64,000 nucleotides of DNA from an uncultured Gammaproteobacteria bacterium (GTDB lineage: Bacteria; Pseudomonadota; Gammaproteobacteria; Pseudomonadales; UBA5518): contig CAIYPF010000110.1 of the NCBI GenBank assembly GCA_903928015.1, positions 28,718 to 92,717 on the forward strand, given 5' to 3'. Positions 53,226 to 62,077 of this stretch are shown one piece after another (within the stretch, counting starts at the first letter, position 1; every line of letters starts with the position of its first letter). Under the pieces are notes generated by a model that was not told the DNA's origin, made no database searches, and was given only the letters and a program-made list of their open reading frames with translations. The translations under genes were made by a program, and so were the position numbers.

Positions 53226-53657
53226 ATGCGACACTACGAAATCGTCTTTTTGGTCCACCCGGACCAGAGCGAGCAAGTTCCTGGAATGATCGAGCGATAC
53301 ACCCAAGCCATCCAGAAGGATGGCGGCAAGGTGCATCGCCTCGAAGACTGGGGACGCCGCCAACTGACTTTCCTGATCAACAAGGTCCACAAGGCACACT
53401 ACGTGCTGATGAACGTCGAGGCATCGGACGCGGTAATCCGCGAACTCGAGACCACGTTCCGCTACAACGACGCCATTCTGCGGCACCTCATCCTGCGCCG
53501 CGACGAAGCCATCACCACCGAGTCCCCGATCATGCGCCAGGAGCGCGAAGGTCGTGACCGCCGTGGCCGTGGTGACGACGAAGGCCGTCGCCGTCCGCGC
53601 CAGGAGCGCTCGGCGGAGCTGAACGAGGACGATGCCGAGAACGCGATCGCCGATTAA
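53226..53657 (+). CDS. rpsF: Small ribosomal subunit protein bS6
   Basis: 143 residues. The start [18 protein letters not shown] is typical of bS6, and [23 protein letters not shown] follows. GGGGAG at 53215-53220 points to the ATG at 53226. The C-terminal tail (about 105-143) is long and rich in Arg, Asp and Glu. It binds bS18, encoded next, in the 30S platform. Confidence 0.97.
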   Translation: MRHYEIVFLVHPDQSEQVPGMIERYTQAIQKDGGKVHRLEDWGRRQLTFLINKVHKAHYVLMNVEASDAVIRELETTFRYNDAILRHLILRRDEAITTESPIMRQEREGRDRRGRGDDEGRRRPRQERSAELNEDDAENAIAD

Positions 53658-53697
53658 GGCGTACGCGGACCCCACCGATATTCAGGAGTAAACAGCC

Positions 53698-53925
53698 ATG
53701 GCACGCTTTTTCCGTCGCCGCAAGTTCTGCCGCTTCACCGCCGAAGGCGTGAAGGAAATCGACTACAAGGACCTCGACGTCCTGCGCGAATACATCAGCG
53801 AGACCGGCACGATCGTGCCGAGCCGCATCACGGGCACCAAGGCCAATTACCAGCGCCAGCTCTCGGTCGCGATCAAACGCGCCCGCTTCCTGGCGCTGCT
53901 GCCCTACACCGACCAGCACCGCTGA
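53698..53925 (+). CDS. rpsR: Small ribosomal subunit protein bS18
   Basis: 75 residues, the full family length. [25 protein letters not shown] and the basic core [26 protein letters not shown] are nearly invariant in gammaproteobacteria. AGGAG upstream fixes the start. It partners bS6. Confidence 0.98.
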   Translation: MARFFRRRKFCRFTAEGVKEIDYKDLDVLREYISETGTIVPSRITGTKANYQRQLSVAIKRARFLALLPYTDQHR

Positions 53926-53956
53926 GTCGCAGGCTGCTCCTCCGGGAGCAGCCGCC

Positions 53957-54841
53957 ATGGGGTACCGCGCAATGCGCGCACTGGCCGGATTCGTGATGCG
54001 CGGCCGCAGGGAAGCCCTGCTGGTCGCCGTCGTCGCATCTGTAGTACCCATGTTTTTCTGGGTCGGCTCCGCCGCGGTGGGCTTGCTGACTTTGCGGCGT
54101 GGCGCCCTCGAGGGTGGCTTCGTGGCGCTCTGGGCCCTGCTGCCCTGCCTGGTGCTCGCCCATTTCGGCGATGTTGTCCCGGCGGTGGCGCTGTTCGGCA
54201 TATGGGTGGTCACGCTGGTGCTCCGGGAGACGCGCTCCTGGACGCTCACCCTGCTGGCGGTGAGCGCACTGGGTTTGCTGTTCGGTGCCGGCTTGCTCGG
54301 GTTTGGTGGCGAGTATCTCGAGGCAGTGCGCAAGATCGCCGAGGGCTTCGTTGCCGAGGTGGCAAAGCAGTCGAGCGACCCTGCCGTTGCAGCGGGACTG
54401 AACGCGCCGGATACGGTGCAGATAGCGTCGATCTTCGGCTTCATGCTGGGTTTGACGCTGGTGGGGTGCACGGTGCTTGCCCGCTGGTGGCAGGCAGCGC
54501 TCTACAACCCGGGCGGTTTTCGCGAGGAGTTCCACGCGATCCGCTTCGGGAGCGTACCGGGGCTGGTACTGCTCGGTGCAGGGGCCTCGCTGTACGTGCA
54601 GGGGCCCTCGATGCAGGGCTGGTCGCTGATCGTGCTGCTGCCGCTTCTGGTGGCAGGGGTGGGTTTGGTGCACGCGCTGGTGGCAAACCGCCGCGTGGGC
54701 GGGATGCTGGGGTTGTTCTATGCAGCGTTGTTGCTGCTGCCCCTGGCGAAGTATGTGGTGGTAGGACTTGCCTCGGCAGATGCCGTGGCGGACTTCCGCC
54801 GGCTCCTGCGGTTGGCTGGTCCACCCGCAGGCAAAGACTAG
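53957..54841 (+). CDS. DUF2232-like polytopic membrane protein
   Basis: 294 residues with about eight hydrophobic segments spread over the whole length. It resembles the DUF2232/YybS family, sometimes found between rpsR and rplI. An equivalent gene stands here in Pseudomonas as I recall. There is no motif with a known reaction. The start at 53957 follows rpsR by 31 bp, and the end precedes rplI by 22 bp, so it should be cotranscribed with ribosomal protein genes. Function unknown. Confidence 0.75.
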   Translation: MGYRAMRALAGFVMRGRREALLVAVVASVVPMFFWVGSAAVGLLTLRRGALEGGFVALWALLPCLVLAHFGDVVPAVALFGIWVVTLVLRETRSWTLTLLAVSALGLLFGAGLLGFGGEYLEAVRKIAEGFVAEVAKQSSDPAVAAGLNAPDTVQIASIFGFMLGLTLVGCTVLARWWQAALYNPGGFREEFHAIRFGSVPGLVLLGAGASLYVQGPSMQGWSLIVLLPLLVAGVGLVHALVANRRVGGMLGLFYAALLLLPLAKYVVVGLASADAVADFRRLLRLAGPPAGKD

Positions 54842-54863
54842 GTTCAGAACGAGGACACGTGTG

Positions 54864-55310
54864 ATGGACGTCATTCTGCTCGAGAAAGTGGGCGGGCTCG
54901 GCAACCTGGGCGACAAGGTCCGGGTCAAGGGCGGCTTCGGCCGCAACTTCCTGATCCCTTACGGCAAGGCCGTTTCGGCCACGACCAGCAACGTTGCCCG
55001 TTTCGAGGCGCAGCGCGCTGAACTCGAAAGGGGCGCCGCGGAGCGTCTGGCCGCAGCGCAGGCTCGCGCCGAGAAGCTCGCCGGCCTCAAGGTCACCATC
55101 TCCGCCAATGCGGGCGATGAAGGCAAGCTCTTCGGCTCGATCGGCACGCGTGACGTGGCCGATGCCGTGACGGCTGCAGGCCACGAGATCGGCAAGCACG
55201 AGGTCCGGATGCCCAATGGCGTCATCCGCGCCATCGGTGAGGTCGAGATCGACCTCCAGCTCCACTCCGACGTGACCACCACCATCACCGTTGCGGTGGT
55301 GGCTGGCTGA
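54864..55310 (+). CDS. rplI: Large ribosomal subunit protein bL9
   Basis: 148 residues. [36 protein letters not shown] is in outline the bL9 N-terminal domain. The long connecting helix (about 40-75, Ala/Glu/Arg-rich) and the C-terminal domain ([14 protein letters not shown]) are present. The frame is open upstream to 54768 but the ATG at 54864 has GAGGA about 8 bp before it. Confidence 0.98.
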   Translation: MDVILLEKVGGLGNLGDKVRVKGGFGRNFLIPYGKAVSATTSNVARFEAQRAELERGAAERLAAAQARAEKLAGLKVTISANAGDEGKLFGSIGTRDVADAVTAAGHEIGKHEVRMPNGVIRAIGEVEIDLQLHSDVTTTITVAVVAG

Positions 55311-55317
55311 TCCGCCG

Positions 55318-55339
55318 GGGCCGGGCGTGTGCCCGGCCC
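55318..55339 (+). terminator. Hairpin after rplI
   Basis: A perfect 9-bp stem, GGGCCGGGC/GCCCGGCCC, with loop GTGT starts 8 bp after the rplI stop. There is no T-run. It probably marks the end of the ribosomal operon or attenuates reading into dnaB. Confidence 0.5.
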
Positions 55340-55428
55340 GCTGGCCCCGCTCAGGCGGGGCATGATCCCGCCGTGATGTCCTGCGGCGGGCACAGGTTTA
55401 CCGCGGCGCCCGCTGTCCGGGCGCTCGG

Positions 55429-55458
55429 TTGACAGCTGTTTTTGGCCGGTGGGACTAT
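55429..55458 (+). promoter_or_regulatory. Putative promoter of dnaB
   Basis: A perfect TTGACA (55429-55434) is followed after 18 bp by GACTAT (55453-55458), a weak -10. It is about 30 bp upstream of the dnaB ATG. Confidence 0.45.
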
Positions 55459-55486
55459 CCCATCCCCATAAGGCACTGCACCCACC

Positions 55487-56881
55487 ATGGCCGATCCACT
55501 GAGCCAGCAGGCGAGGGGCCCCGCGCTCGACGTGAGCGCACTCAAGGTCCCGCCGCACTCCATCGAGGCAGAGCAGTCATTGCTCGGCGGCCTCATGCTG
55601 GTGAACGAGGCCTGGGACAACATCGTCGATCTGGTCGACGAAGCCGATTTCTACCGCAACGAGCACCGCCTGATCTTCGTCGCCATGCACGCATTGGCGG
55701 CCGACAGTCAGCCCTTCGACGTGATCACCCTCTCCGAGCGGCTGCACGCCCGCGACGAACTCGATCAGGCGGGCGGCCTGCCCTACCTCGGTGACCTCGC
55801 GCGCAACACCCCCAGCGCCGCCAACGTGCAGGCCTACGCGCAGATCGTTCGCGAGCGCGCCACGCTGCGCCGCCTGATTTCCGCGTCCAACGAAATCGCC
55901 ACCCGCTGCTTCAACCCCGAGGGGCGCACCGGCGCCGAGGTGCTCGAAGAAGCCGAGCGGCGCCTGATGGAGATCGGCGAGGGCCGCGCCCGCGGCTCGG
56001 GTCCGCAGGCCGTACAAAACCTTCTCGAGCGCGCCATGGAGCGCATCGACGAGCTCTTCGAGGCCAAGAGCAGCATCACGGGCTTGAGCACCGGCTATAT
56101 CGACCTCGACAGCCGCACCTCCGGGCTGCAGCGCGCAGACCTCGTCATCGTTGCGGGCCGCCCATCGATGGGTAAAACGGCTTTCGCCATGAACCTCGTC
56201 GAGAACGCCGTCCTGCGTCAGGAAAAACCCGTGCTGGTCTTCAGCCTGGAAATGCCTGCCGAGTCGCTGATCGTGAGGATGCTCGCCTCGATGGGCCGCA
56301 TAGACCAGCAACGCCTGCGCAACGGCCAGCTGATGCAGGACGACTGGACCCGCCTTGCCGGCGCCGTGGCGGCCCTGCGCGACCGCAAGCTGTTCATCGA
56401 CGACACCGCAGCCATCTCGCCCGCAGAGATGCGCTCGCGTGCCCGCCGCATCCGCCGCGAGCACGGCGACCTGGCCATGATCATGGTCGACTACCTGCAG
56501 CTGATGCAGGTGCCGGGCTCCGACGAGGGCCGTGTGAACGAGGTCTCCGAGATCTCGCGCACGCTCAAGGCCATCGCCAAGGAATTCAACTGCCCGCTGG
56601 TGGCGCTCTCGCAGCTCAACCGTTCGCTGGAGCAGCGGCCCAACAAGCGCCCCGTGATGTCGGACCTGCGCGAGTCCGGCTCCATCGAGCAAGACGCCGA
56701 CGTCATCGCGTTCATCTACCGCGACGAGGTCTACCACGAGGAAACCCCCGACAAGGGCGTGGCCGAAATCATCATCGGCAAGCAGCGAAACGGCCCCATC
56801 GGCACGGTTCGGCTGGCATTCATCCGCGAGTTCACCCGCTTCGAGAACCTCGCGAACTCCTCCTACGGCTACGACAGCTGA
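55487..56881 (+). CDS. dnaB: Replicative DNA helicase DnaB
   Basis: 464 residues. The hexameric helicase that unwinds DNA at the replication fork. The N-terminal primase-interacting domain begins KVPPHSIEAEQSLLGGLM. The RecA-like domain has Walker A GRPSMGKTAFA, VFSLEMPAESL, Walker B IMVDYLQLM, and SQLNRSLEQRPNKRPVMSDL in outline. No intein is present. The last base of its TGA is the first base of the following TetR gene. Confidence 0.98.
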   Translation: MADPLSQQARGPALDVSALKVPPHSIEAEQSLLGGLMLVNEAWDNIVDLVDEADFYRNEHRLIFVAMHALAADSQPFDVITLSERLHARDELDQAGGLPYLGDLARNTPSAANVQAYAQIVRERATLRRLISASNEIATRCFNPEGRTGAEVLEEAERRLMEIGEGRARGSGPQAVQNLLERAMERIDELFEAKSSITGLSTGYIDLDSRTSGLQRADLVIVAGRPSMGKTAFAMNLVENAVLRQEKPVLVFSLEMPAESLIVRMLASMGRIDQQRLRNGQLMQDDWTRLAGAVAALRDRKLFIDDTAAISPAEMRSRARRIRREHGDLAMIMVDYLQLMQVPGSDEGRVNEVSEISRTLKAIAKEFNCPLVALSQLNRSLEQRPNKRPVMSDLRESGSIEQDADVIAFIYRDEVYHEETPDKGVAEIIIGKQRNGPIGTVRLAFIREFTRFENLANSSYGYDS

Positions 56882-57534
56882 TGTCGGCCACCCCCGCCCG
56901 GCCTGAGGCGCGCTTCAGCCGCATGGAGCCCGTGCAGCGCCGCGCGCTCCTCGTGGATGCCACCTTCCGCTGCCTGCAGAAGCACGGCTTCGAGGGCACG
57001 TCCATCCGCCGCATCTGCGCCGAGGCCGGCGTGTCGGTCGGGCTCATCAACCACCACTACCGCAGCAAGGACGATCTGGTCGCCGAGACCTACACCTGGC
57101 TCACGCAACGCATCACGGGCCGGTTGCGCGATGCCATCGACACGGCCGCGAACGACGGCCGCTCGCGTCTCTCGGCGTTCATCCGCGCTTCCTTCGCAGA
57201 CGACATCTTCGATGCCGGCCTGCTCGATGCCTACCTCGCGTTCTGGGGCGCGGCAAAGAGCGCAGAGCCCATGGTGCGCGCGCATGCCGAGTCCTACGGC
57301 GATTACCGCGCCACCCTCGCCCAGGCGCTCTTGCAGCTTGCGGGCGAGCAGGGCTGGCGTGGCTTCGACGGCGACCTTGCTTCCATCGCGCTGGCAGCCA
57401 TGCTGGACGGGCTCTGGCTGGAGTACAGCCTGAACCCCGGCACCTTCAGCCGCGAGCAGGGCATGCTGGTCTGCGAGGCATGGGTGGACGGGTTGATCGG
57501 CGGCGGATATCGCCGCTTCGAACGTCCGGCCTAA
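56881..57534 (+). CDS. TetR-family transcriptional regulator (BetI-like)
   Basis: 217 residues. The N-terminal helix-turn-helix is GFEGTSIRRICAEAGVSVGLINHHYRSKDDLV in outline (about 38-70), a TetR DNA-binding domain of the BetI type. The C-terminal ligand domain (LDAYLAFWGAAKSAEPMVRAH, ALAAMLDGLWLEYSLNP) is also BetI-like. BetI represses choline-to-betaine genes, but no bet genes are present, so the ligand and targets are unknown. It shares one base with the dnaB stop (TGATG), so translation may be coupled to dnaB. No divergent target gene is adjacent. Confidence 0.85.
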   Translation: MSATPARPEARFSRMEPVQRRALLVDATFRCLQKHGFEGTSIRRICAEAGVSVGLINHHYRSKDDLVAETYTWLTQRITGRLRDAIDTAANDGRSRLSAFIRASFADDIFDAGLLDAYLAFWGAAKSAEPMVRAHAESYGDYRATLAQALLQLAGEQGWRGFDGDLASIALAAMLDGLWLEYSLNPGTFSREQGMLVCEAWVDGLIGGGYRRFERPA

Positions 57535-57608
57535 CGCGTTTGGCCGATTGACCCGCGCGGCTGGCCACACTTAAATCGCGCCATAAAACCAAGGTCCAAC
57601 AGCCCAGC

Positions 57609-58340
57609 ATGCAGACCGTAGCCACCCCTGCCGAACCCAAGGAGCTGGTCTCCTCGCCCGCGCTGCAGGCGGGGATCATCGGTTTGATGGAGGGCAGCAC
57701 TGTGCTCATGAGTTCGCCCGCGTGGCAGACGGAGCAAGGCGCCTTCACGGTGCTGGAATCAGGCGACCGGCGCATTCGCGTCGAGTGGACACCCGGCAAG
57801 GGTGATCCGCCCCCGCCCGGCACCACCGTCGAAATACGCTGCAGCCTGCCTGATGGCCGCTACCTCATGACGGGTGTATTCGAGGAAGCCTCCGCACGAG
57901 GTCTGGTGTTTGTCATCGGCCCGCAGATACATCGAACACAGATGCGCCGGGATTTCCGTGTCGATGTGCCGCAGGACACCGGCATCAGCTATGAGCTGGA
58001 CCGCTGCGGCGAGCGCTATCTGCCCGAGGGCACCGTGGCCATCGTGACCAACCTGAGTGTGGCAGGAGCCGAGATCCTCTGGCGCTTCGGCCGGCCGCTG
58101 CCGCAGAAGGAAGATCGCGTGCAGGGGGTGCTCGACCTCTACGGACGCCGTCGCCTGCAACTCGAGGCCATCGTCCGGCGTGTGCACAAGAAAGACAGCT
58201 CTACCTACGTGAGCCTGGAGTTCATCGAGGTGCGTGTGCTCGAGCGCCAGCACCTGCAGGCGGCCTGCTTCGAGCTGCAGCGCGACCTTATGCACAAGGA
58301 CGAGGAAGATCCGGGTCCGCAGGGCGCGGAATCCCCCTGA
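57609..58340 (+). CDS. PilZ-domain c-di-GMP receptor (YcgR-like)
   Basis: 243 residues. The N-terminal part (about 20-105) is a beta-rich YcgR-N-like domain. The PilZ domain (about 110-225) has the c-di-GMP binding RRDFR (113-117, RxxxR) and NLSVAG (148-153, the D/N-x-S-x-x-G motif). This layout is that of flagellar-brake-type receptors, not of the short PilZ protein of type IV pili. It stands 75 bp after the TetR gene. Its partner is not evident here. The window also encodes a FimX-like degenerate c-di-GMP protein 29 kb upstream. Confidence 0.88.
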   Translation: MQTVATPAEPKELVSSPALQAGIIGLMEGSTVLMSSPAWQTEQGAFTVLESGDRRIRVEWTPGKGDPPPPGTTVEIRCSLPDGRYLMTGVFEEASARGLVFVIGPQIHRTQMRRDFRVDVPQDTGISYELDRCGERYLPEGTVAIVTNLSVAGAEILWRFGRPLPQKEDRVQGVLDLYGRRRLQLEAIVRRVHKKDSSTYVSLEFIEVRVLERQHLQAACFELQRDLMHKDEEDPGPQGAESP

Positions 58341-58356
58341 GGGCGGACTTCGCGGT

Positions 58357-58384
58357 TTGATCCGCAGAGCCGCTCAAGTATCAT
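58357..58384 (+). promoter_or_regulatory. Putative sigma70 promoter of tRNA-Gly
   Basis: TTGATC and TATCAT (one mismatch to TATAAT) are separated by 16 bp, about 48 bp upstream of the tRNA. Confidence 0.55.
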
Positions 58385-58431
58385 GCCCCGGCCTTGCCCC
58401 GCGGCGTTACGCGCCGTTGCCGGTGTTACAG

Positions 58432-58505
58432 GCGGGTGTAGTTCAATGGCAGAACTGCAGCTTCCCAAGCTGCTAGCGTGGGTTCGATTCCCATCACCCG
58501 CTCCA
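58432..58505 (+). tRNA. tRNA-Gly (anticodon CCC)
   Basis: 74 nt with an encoded CCA. Acceptor arms GCGGGTG/CACCCGC are followed by U as discriminator, as in glycine tRNAs. The anticodon stem GCAGC/GCTGC holds the loop TTCCCAA, so the anticodon is CCC. The T arm is GTGGG-TTCGATT-CCCAT. The genes to its right (GNAT, IorBA, amidohydrolase) are accessory in type, which makes the site a possible integration point. No integrase is seen. Confidence 0.96.
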
Positions 58506-58587
58506 ACCGTCCTCACGCCCCCGCCACGTCTGCGCATCACTCAGCCAGTTTCGGCCTCGCCTTCAACCCTGCCCGCGGCGCTTCAAT

Positions 58588-59067
58588 CTACCCCGTGAGC
58601 GTCACGCGCATCTCCACCATGCTCGCCCGGAACCCCGCCTTGCGGTAGGCGCGCACCGCCGGTTCGTTGTCTGCGTAGACGTCGAGGCGCAACTCCGTGA
58701 CGCCGCGTGCACGGCACCACTCCTTCAGTGCGGCAATGAGCCGCGCATTCACACCCCGCCCGCGCCAGTCGGGTTCCACGAACATCATCCCCATGTAGGC
58801 CTCTCGCGCATGCTTCAGCCAGGGCTTCGCGGGCTCGATGCGCGCGAAGGCGCACGCGATCGGCCGCTCCCCATGCGCGGCTACCAGCAGGTGCAGTTCG
58901 GGATTCGCGAGCATCTGCGCGATGTCGTAGTACTGCACGCCCGTCTCACGGAGCTTCGGGTCGAATTGACGCTCGGCATCGATGACGCCCTGCTGGAAGC
59001 GCTCGAGCGTGTCGAGATCCATGGGCGATGCCGCGCGCAGGGTGATCAGATCATCGTGTGTATCCAC
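58588..59067 (-). CDS. GNAT-family N-acetyltransferase
   Basis: 159 residues from a GTG at 59067, chosen because GGGAGG lies 6 bp upstream; the frame also continues to 59097. The acetyl-CoA binding signature is VEPDWRGRGVNARLIAAL (Q/RxxGxG/A type). It is followed by LRLDVYADNEPAVRAYRKAGF, the usual C-terminal GNAT pattern. The likely reaction is acetyl transfer to an amine, substrate unknown. It lies downstream of and convergent with tRNA-Gly. Confidence 0.85.
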   Translation of the reverse strand: MDTHDDLITLRAASPMDLDTLERFQQGVIDAERQFDPKLRETGVQYYDIAQMLANPELHLLVAAHGERPIACAFARIEPAKPWLKHAREAYMGMMFVEPDWRGRGVNARLIAALKEWCRARGVTELRLDVYADNEPAVRAYRKAGFRASMVEMRVTLTG

Positions 59068-59095
59068 AGGCGCCTCCCCGACCCTGCACGCTGGC

Positions 59096-59125
59096 AAAAA
59101 CGGAGTCTGACCCCGGCTTTCAGGT
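59096..59125. repeat. Short intergenic motif beside iorB
   Basis: The stretch reads AAAAACGGAGTCTGACC and then CCGGCTTTCAGGT. Its right half recurs with one mismatch at 63985-63999, at the window edge, in the same orientation. The two copies flank the IorBA/amidohydrolase block. The stop codon of iorB lies inside it. Confidence 0.5.
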
Positions 59126-61462
59126 GGCTCTGTTTTGCCAGCCCGCGAGTTGTTTGCCTACGGGCAGTTCGCGCACGCGCACCCCGGTGGCCGCAAAGAT
59201 CGCATTGGCAATCGCCGCACCCGCGGGCGGTACGCCGGGTTCGCCTATGCCGCCGGATTTGCCTTCGCTCTGGATGATCTCGACATCGACGGCGTGCGGC
59301 GCGGCGCGCATGCGTGCGACTTCGTAGTCGCCGTAGTTCGATTGCTGCACGCGGCCGTCGGCGAACGTGATCGCACTGTGGAGCGTGTTGCTCATCGCCA
59401 TCACCATCGCGCCTTCCATCTGTGATGTGGCGCGATCCGGGTTGACGACGAAACCGGTGTCGACGGCTACCGTCGCGCGCGGCAGGAGCACGGTGCCGTC
59501 GGCAAGCACCTCGACTTCTGCCACCACCGCCACGTAGGCGAGGAAGCTGCGGTGAACCGCGATACCGCGCCCGCGACCGCGTGGGAGAGGCGCACCCCAG
59601 CCGCTGCGCCGGCGCACCGATTCGACCACGCCGCGCACGCGTGCGGTTTCGAGAGGGTGTTCCGCCCAAGGCGCGCCGTAATAGGTCTCGGAGGCGCCGA
59701 CCAGGCCGTTCTTGTACAGATCCACCGAGCGGTCAGGGCCGATCAGCTGCAGCAGGAAATCCGCCGGATCCATGCCTGCGGTGTGTGCGAGTTCGTCGAC
59801 GAAGGAGCCGATCGCGAAGCCGTGGTGGATCGCGTTCACGCTCCGGTACCAGCCGATGCGGGTGTGTGCGGGCGCGGGGCACACCTCGATGCTCATGTCC
59901 GGCACATCCCAGGGAACATCGCTCGCGCCGTTGCTGAGCTCGTCCGGTGTGGGCAGCGCGTCTTTCGCGAAGGTCGCGCTGATCGAGGGGTAGGCCGAGC
60001 GGTGCAGCCACGCGCCAACCTTGCCGCCTTCGCCCAGCGCGGCCTCGAGGTGGTGCGCGGAGACCGAGTGGTAGTAGGAGTTGCGCAGATCGTCCTCGCG
60101 GCTCCACTGCACACGCACGGGGGCGCCGATCTCTTTGGAGAGAAACGCGGCCTCGCAGATGTAATCGGGCTTTGACTTGCGGCCGAAGCCGCCACCGAGC
60201 AGCGTCACATGAACCGTGACCTTGGCCTCGTCCAGGCCCAGATATTCCGCGATTGTCGCGCGCGCATCGTAGGGCGACTGCGTGGGCGCCCACGCCTCGA
60301 GCCGGCCTTCCGCAAAGCGGGCAAGCGCCGTGAGTGGCTCCATCTGTGCGTGCGAGAGGTACGGGACGTGATACTCGGCAACCACGGTTTTCCCCGCGGC
60401 AGCCAACGCTTTCGCAGCATCGCCGCTGCTGCGCCCCGGCGCTCCGGGTGAGCGGATGCTCGTCTCCAGGCTCGCCCTGTAAGCGCCCGATTCATGCGCG
60501 CCGTTGGCGCCTGCGTCCCAGTTGATCTTCAGGGCATCACGCCCGCGCAGCGCCGCCCACGTATTGCGCGCGATCACCGCCACTCCTCCGAGCGGCAGAT
60601 AGGCGCCGGGCAGCGCCGCGGGCGGGATGCGCACGATGCGCTCCACGCCGGGCACCTTGAGCGCGGCGCTTTCGTCCACACTGACGATGGTGGCGCCCCA
60701 CACCGGCGGCCGCGCGATCACCGCGACTTTCATGCCGGGCAGGCGGACATCGGCACCGAAAACGGCGGTACCCGTGGTGACCGGCACCAGATCGATGGAG
60801 GGCATCCGCTTGCCCTGCCAGCGCCGCTCCGCGGGCTCCTTGATGCGCAGCCGTGCGGGCGGCGGCATCGGCAAGCTGCGTGCGCTGGCCACCAGCGCGC
60901 CAAAGCCGAGCGTGCGACCGCTCGCGCGGTGCACGACCTCGTGCTGGCGTGCAAATACCTCGCTCGCGCTCACGCCCCACTGTTTTGCCGCGGCGTCCTC
61001 CATCAAGGCACGCACGGTTGCGCCCGCTTCGCGGTAGGCGGGCAGGAAATCGCGGATGCTGGTCGAGCCGTCGGTGTTCTGCGAGCCGTACTTCTTGTCA
61101 CCCACCGCCTGCTCTACACGGCAACGCGACCAGTCCGCTTCCATCTCGTCGGCAATGATCATCGGCATGGTGGTGCGGATGCCTTGCCCCATCTCCGAGC
61201 GGTGGCAGGTGATCGTGACGGTGCCGTCTGATGCGACGCCCACATAGACGTGCGGCTCCCACGCCGACGCGCCTTCCGCCGCCTCCACGCGGCGCGAGCC
61301 CCCCGGCCCGACCGCAATCACCAGCCCGCCGAGACCGGCAAGTTTCAGGAAGGCCCTGCGAGGCAGCTCGCTCAGGGGTCCGGCACCGGTGGCAGGGGCC
61401 TTGGCGGCTGCGCGACGGGCAGCGGCGCGACGCGCCCACGGCAGGAAGTCGTTGGTGTTCAT
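59120..61462 (-). CDS. iorB: Molybdopterin-binding aldehyde/xanthine dehydrogenase-type subunit (IorB-like)
   Basis: 780 residues, the large subunit of a two-subunit molybdenum hydroxylase such as isoquinoline 1-oxidoreductase. A twin-arginine signal ([21 protein letters not shown] at 35-36) sends the folded complex across the inner membrane. Molybdenum cofactor regions such as [26 protein letters not shown]-type RSEMGQGIR and GEPGVPP are visible. The split of domains and the Tat signal fit the IorB/CoxL group without a separate flavin subunit. The 2Fe-2S subunit gene precedes it with a 4-bp overlap. The substrate (N-heterocycle or aldehyde) cannot be decided. Confidence 0.9.
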   Translation of the reverse strand: MNTNDFLPWARRAAARRAAAKAPATGAGPLSELPRRAFLKLAGLGGLVIAVGPGGSRRVEAAEGASAWEPHVYVGVASDGTVTITCHRSEMGQGIRTTMPMIIADEMEADWSRCRVEQAVGDKKYGSQNTDGSTSIRDFLPAYREAGATVRALMEDAAAKQWGVSASEVFARQHEVVHRASGRTLGFGALVASARSLPMPPPARLRIKEPAERRWQGKRMPSIDLVPVTTGTAVFGADVRLPGMKVAVIARPPVWGATIVSVDESAALKVPGVERIVRIPPAALPGAYLPLGGVAVIARNTWAALRGRDALKINWDAGANGAHESGAYRASLETSIRSPGAPGRSSGDAAKALAAAGKTVVAEYHVPYLSHAQMEPLTALARFAEGRLEAWAPTQSPYDARATIAEYLGLDEAKVTVHVTLLGGGFGRKSKPDYICEAAFLSKEIGAPVRVQWSREDDLRNSYYHSVSAHHLEAALGEGGKVGAWLHRSAYPSISATFAKDALPTPDELSNGASDVPWDVPDMSIEVCPAPAHTRIGWYRSVNAIHHGFAIGSFVDELAHTAGMDPADFLLQLIGPDRSVDLYKNGLVGASETYYGAPWAEHPLETARVRGVVESVRRRSGWGAPLPRGRGRGIAVHRSFLAYVAVVAEVEVLADGTVLLPRATVAVDTGFVVNPDRATSQMEGAMVMAMSNTLHSAITFADGRVQQSNYGDYEVARMRAAPHAVDVEIIQSEGKSGGIGEPGVPPAGAAIANAIFAATGVRVRELPVGKQLAGWQNRAT

Positions 61463-61914
61463 GCGCGCTCTCCTGCTGCGGCCTTGATCGCGGCGCGTAT
61501 GCGCGGATAGGTGCCGCAGCGGCAGATGTGGCCGTTCATCGCGGTGTCGATGTCCTGGTCACCGGGTTTGGGCGTGTGTTTCAGCAGCCCCGCCGCCTGC
61601 ATGATCTGTCCCGGCTGGCAGAAGCCGCACTGCGGCACGTCGATCTCCCGCCACGCGAGTTGCAGCGGGTGTTCTCCCTCCGGATGCAGGCCCTCGATGG
61701 TCACGATCTCTGCGCTTTCGAGCGCGGACATCGGCAACTGGCAGGCTCGCGCAGGCTCCCCGCCGAGGTGCACGGTGCAGGCCCCGCACTGCGCGACGCC
61801 ACAACCGTACTTGGTGCCCGTGAGCGCGAGTTCGTCGCGCAGGTACCACAGGAGCGGCATCGTGGGGTCGCCGTCGAAGCTGCGCGGGACGCCGTTGACG
61901 GTCAGCGTGATCAT
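61459..61914 (-). CDS. iorA: 2Fe-2S subunit of molybdenum hydroxylase (IorA-like)
   Basis: 151 residues. The N-terminal plant-type ferredoxin has [14 protein letters not shown] (about 38-51). The C-terminal helical domain has the second cluster motifs [10 protein letters not shown] and [12 protein letters not shown]. It passes electrons from the molybdenum centre of the IorB-like subunit encoded next. It overlaps that gene by 4 bp (ATGA). The amidohydrolase gene is divergent, 163 bp away. Confidence 0.93.
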   Translation of the reverse strand: MITLTVNGVPRSFDGDPTMPLLWYLRDELALTGTKYGCGVAQCGACTVHLGGEPARACQLPMSALESAEIVTIEGLHPEGEHPLQLAWREIDVPQCGFCQPGQIMQAAGLLKHTPKPGDQDIDTAMNGHICRCGTYPRIRAAIKAAAGERA

Positions 61915-62077
61915 GGTGCCTCCGGAGTTGGCTCAGTCGAGTGAGCCCGTACCATAGAGCCTGCGCGTGAGGCAGACAATTCCCTGCCTGAACCTATCCC
62001 CGAGTTCACTTGATCTCTGCTCGCGGCCCGCCTAGCGTTGGCTCCAACAACAAGACGCCTGTTTTCCGGAGGATCTC

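Noticed and set aside
58432..58505. tRNA-Gly as an occupied phage attachment site
   Set aside because: No integrase and no second copy of the tRNA 3' end was found in the 5.5 kb to its right; kept only as a possibility.
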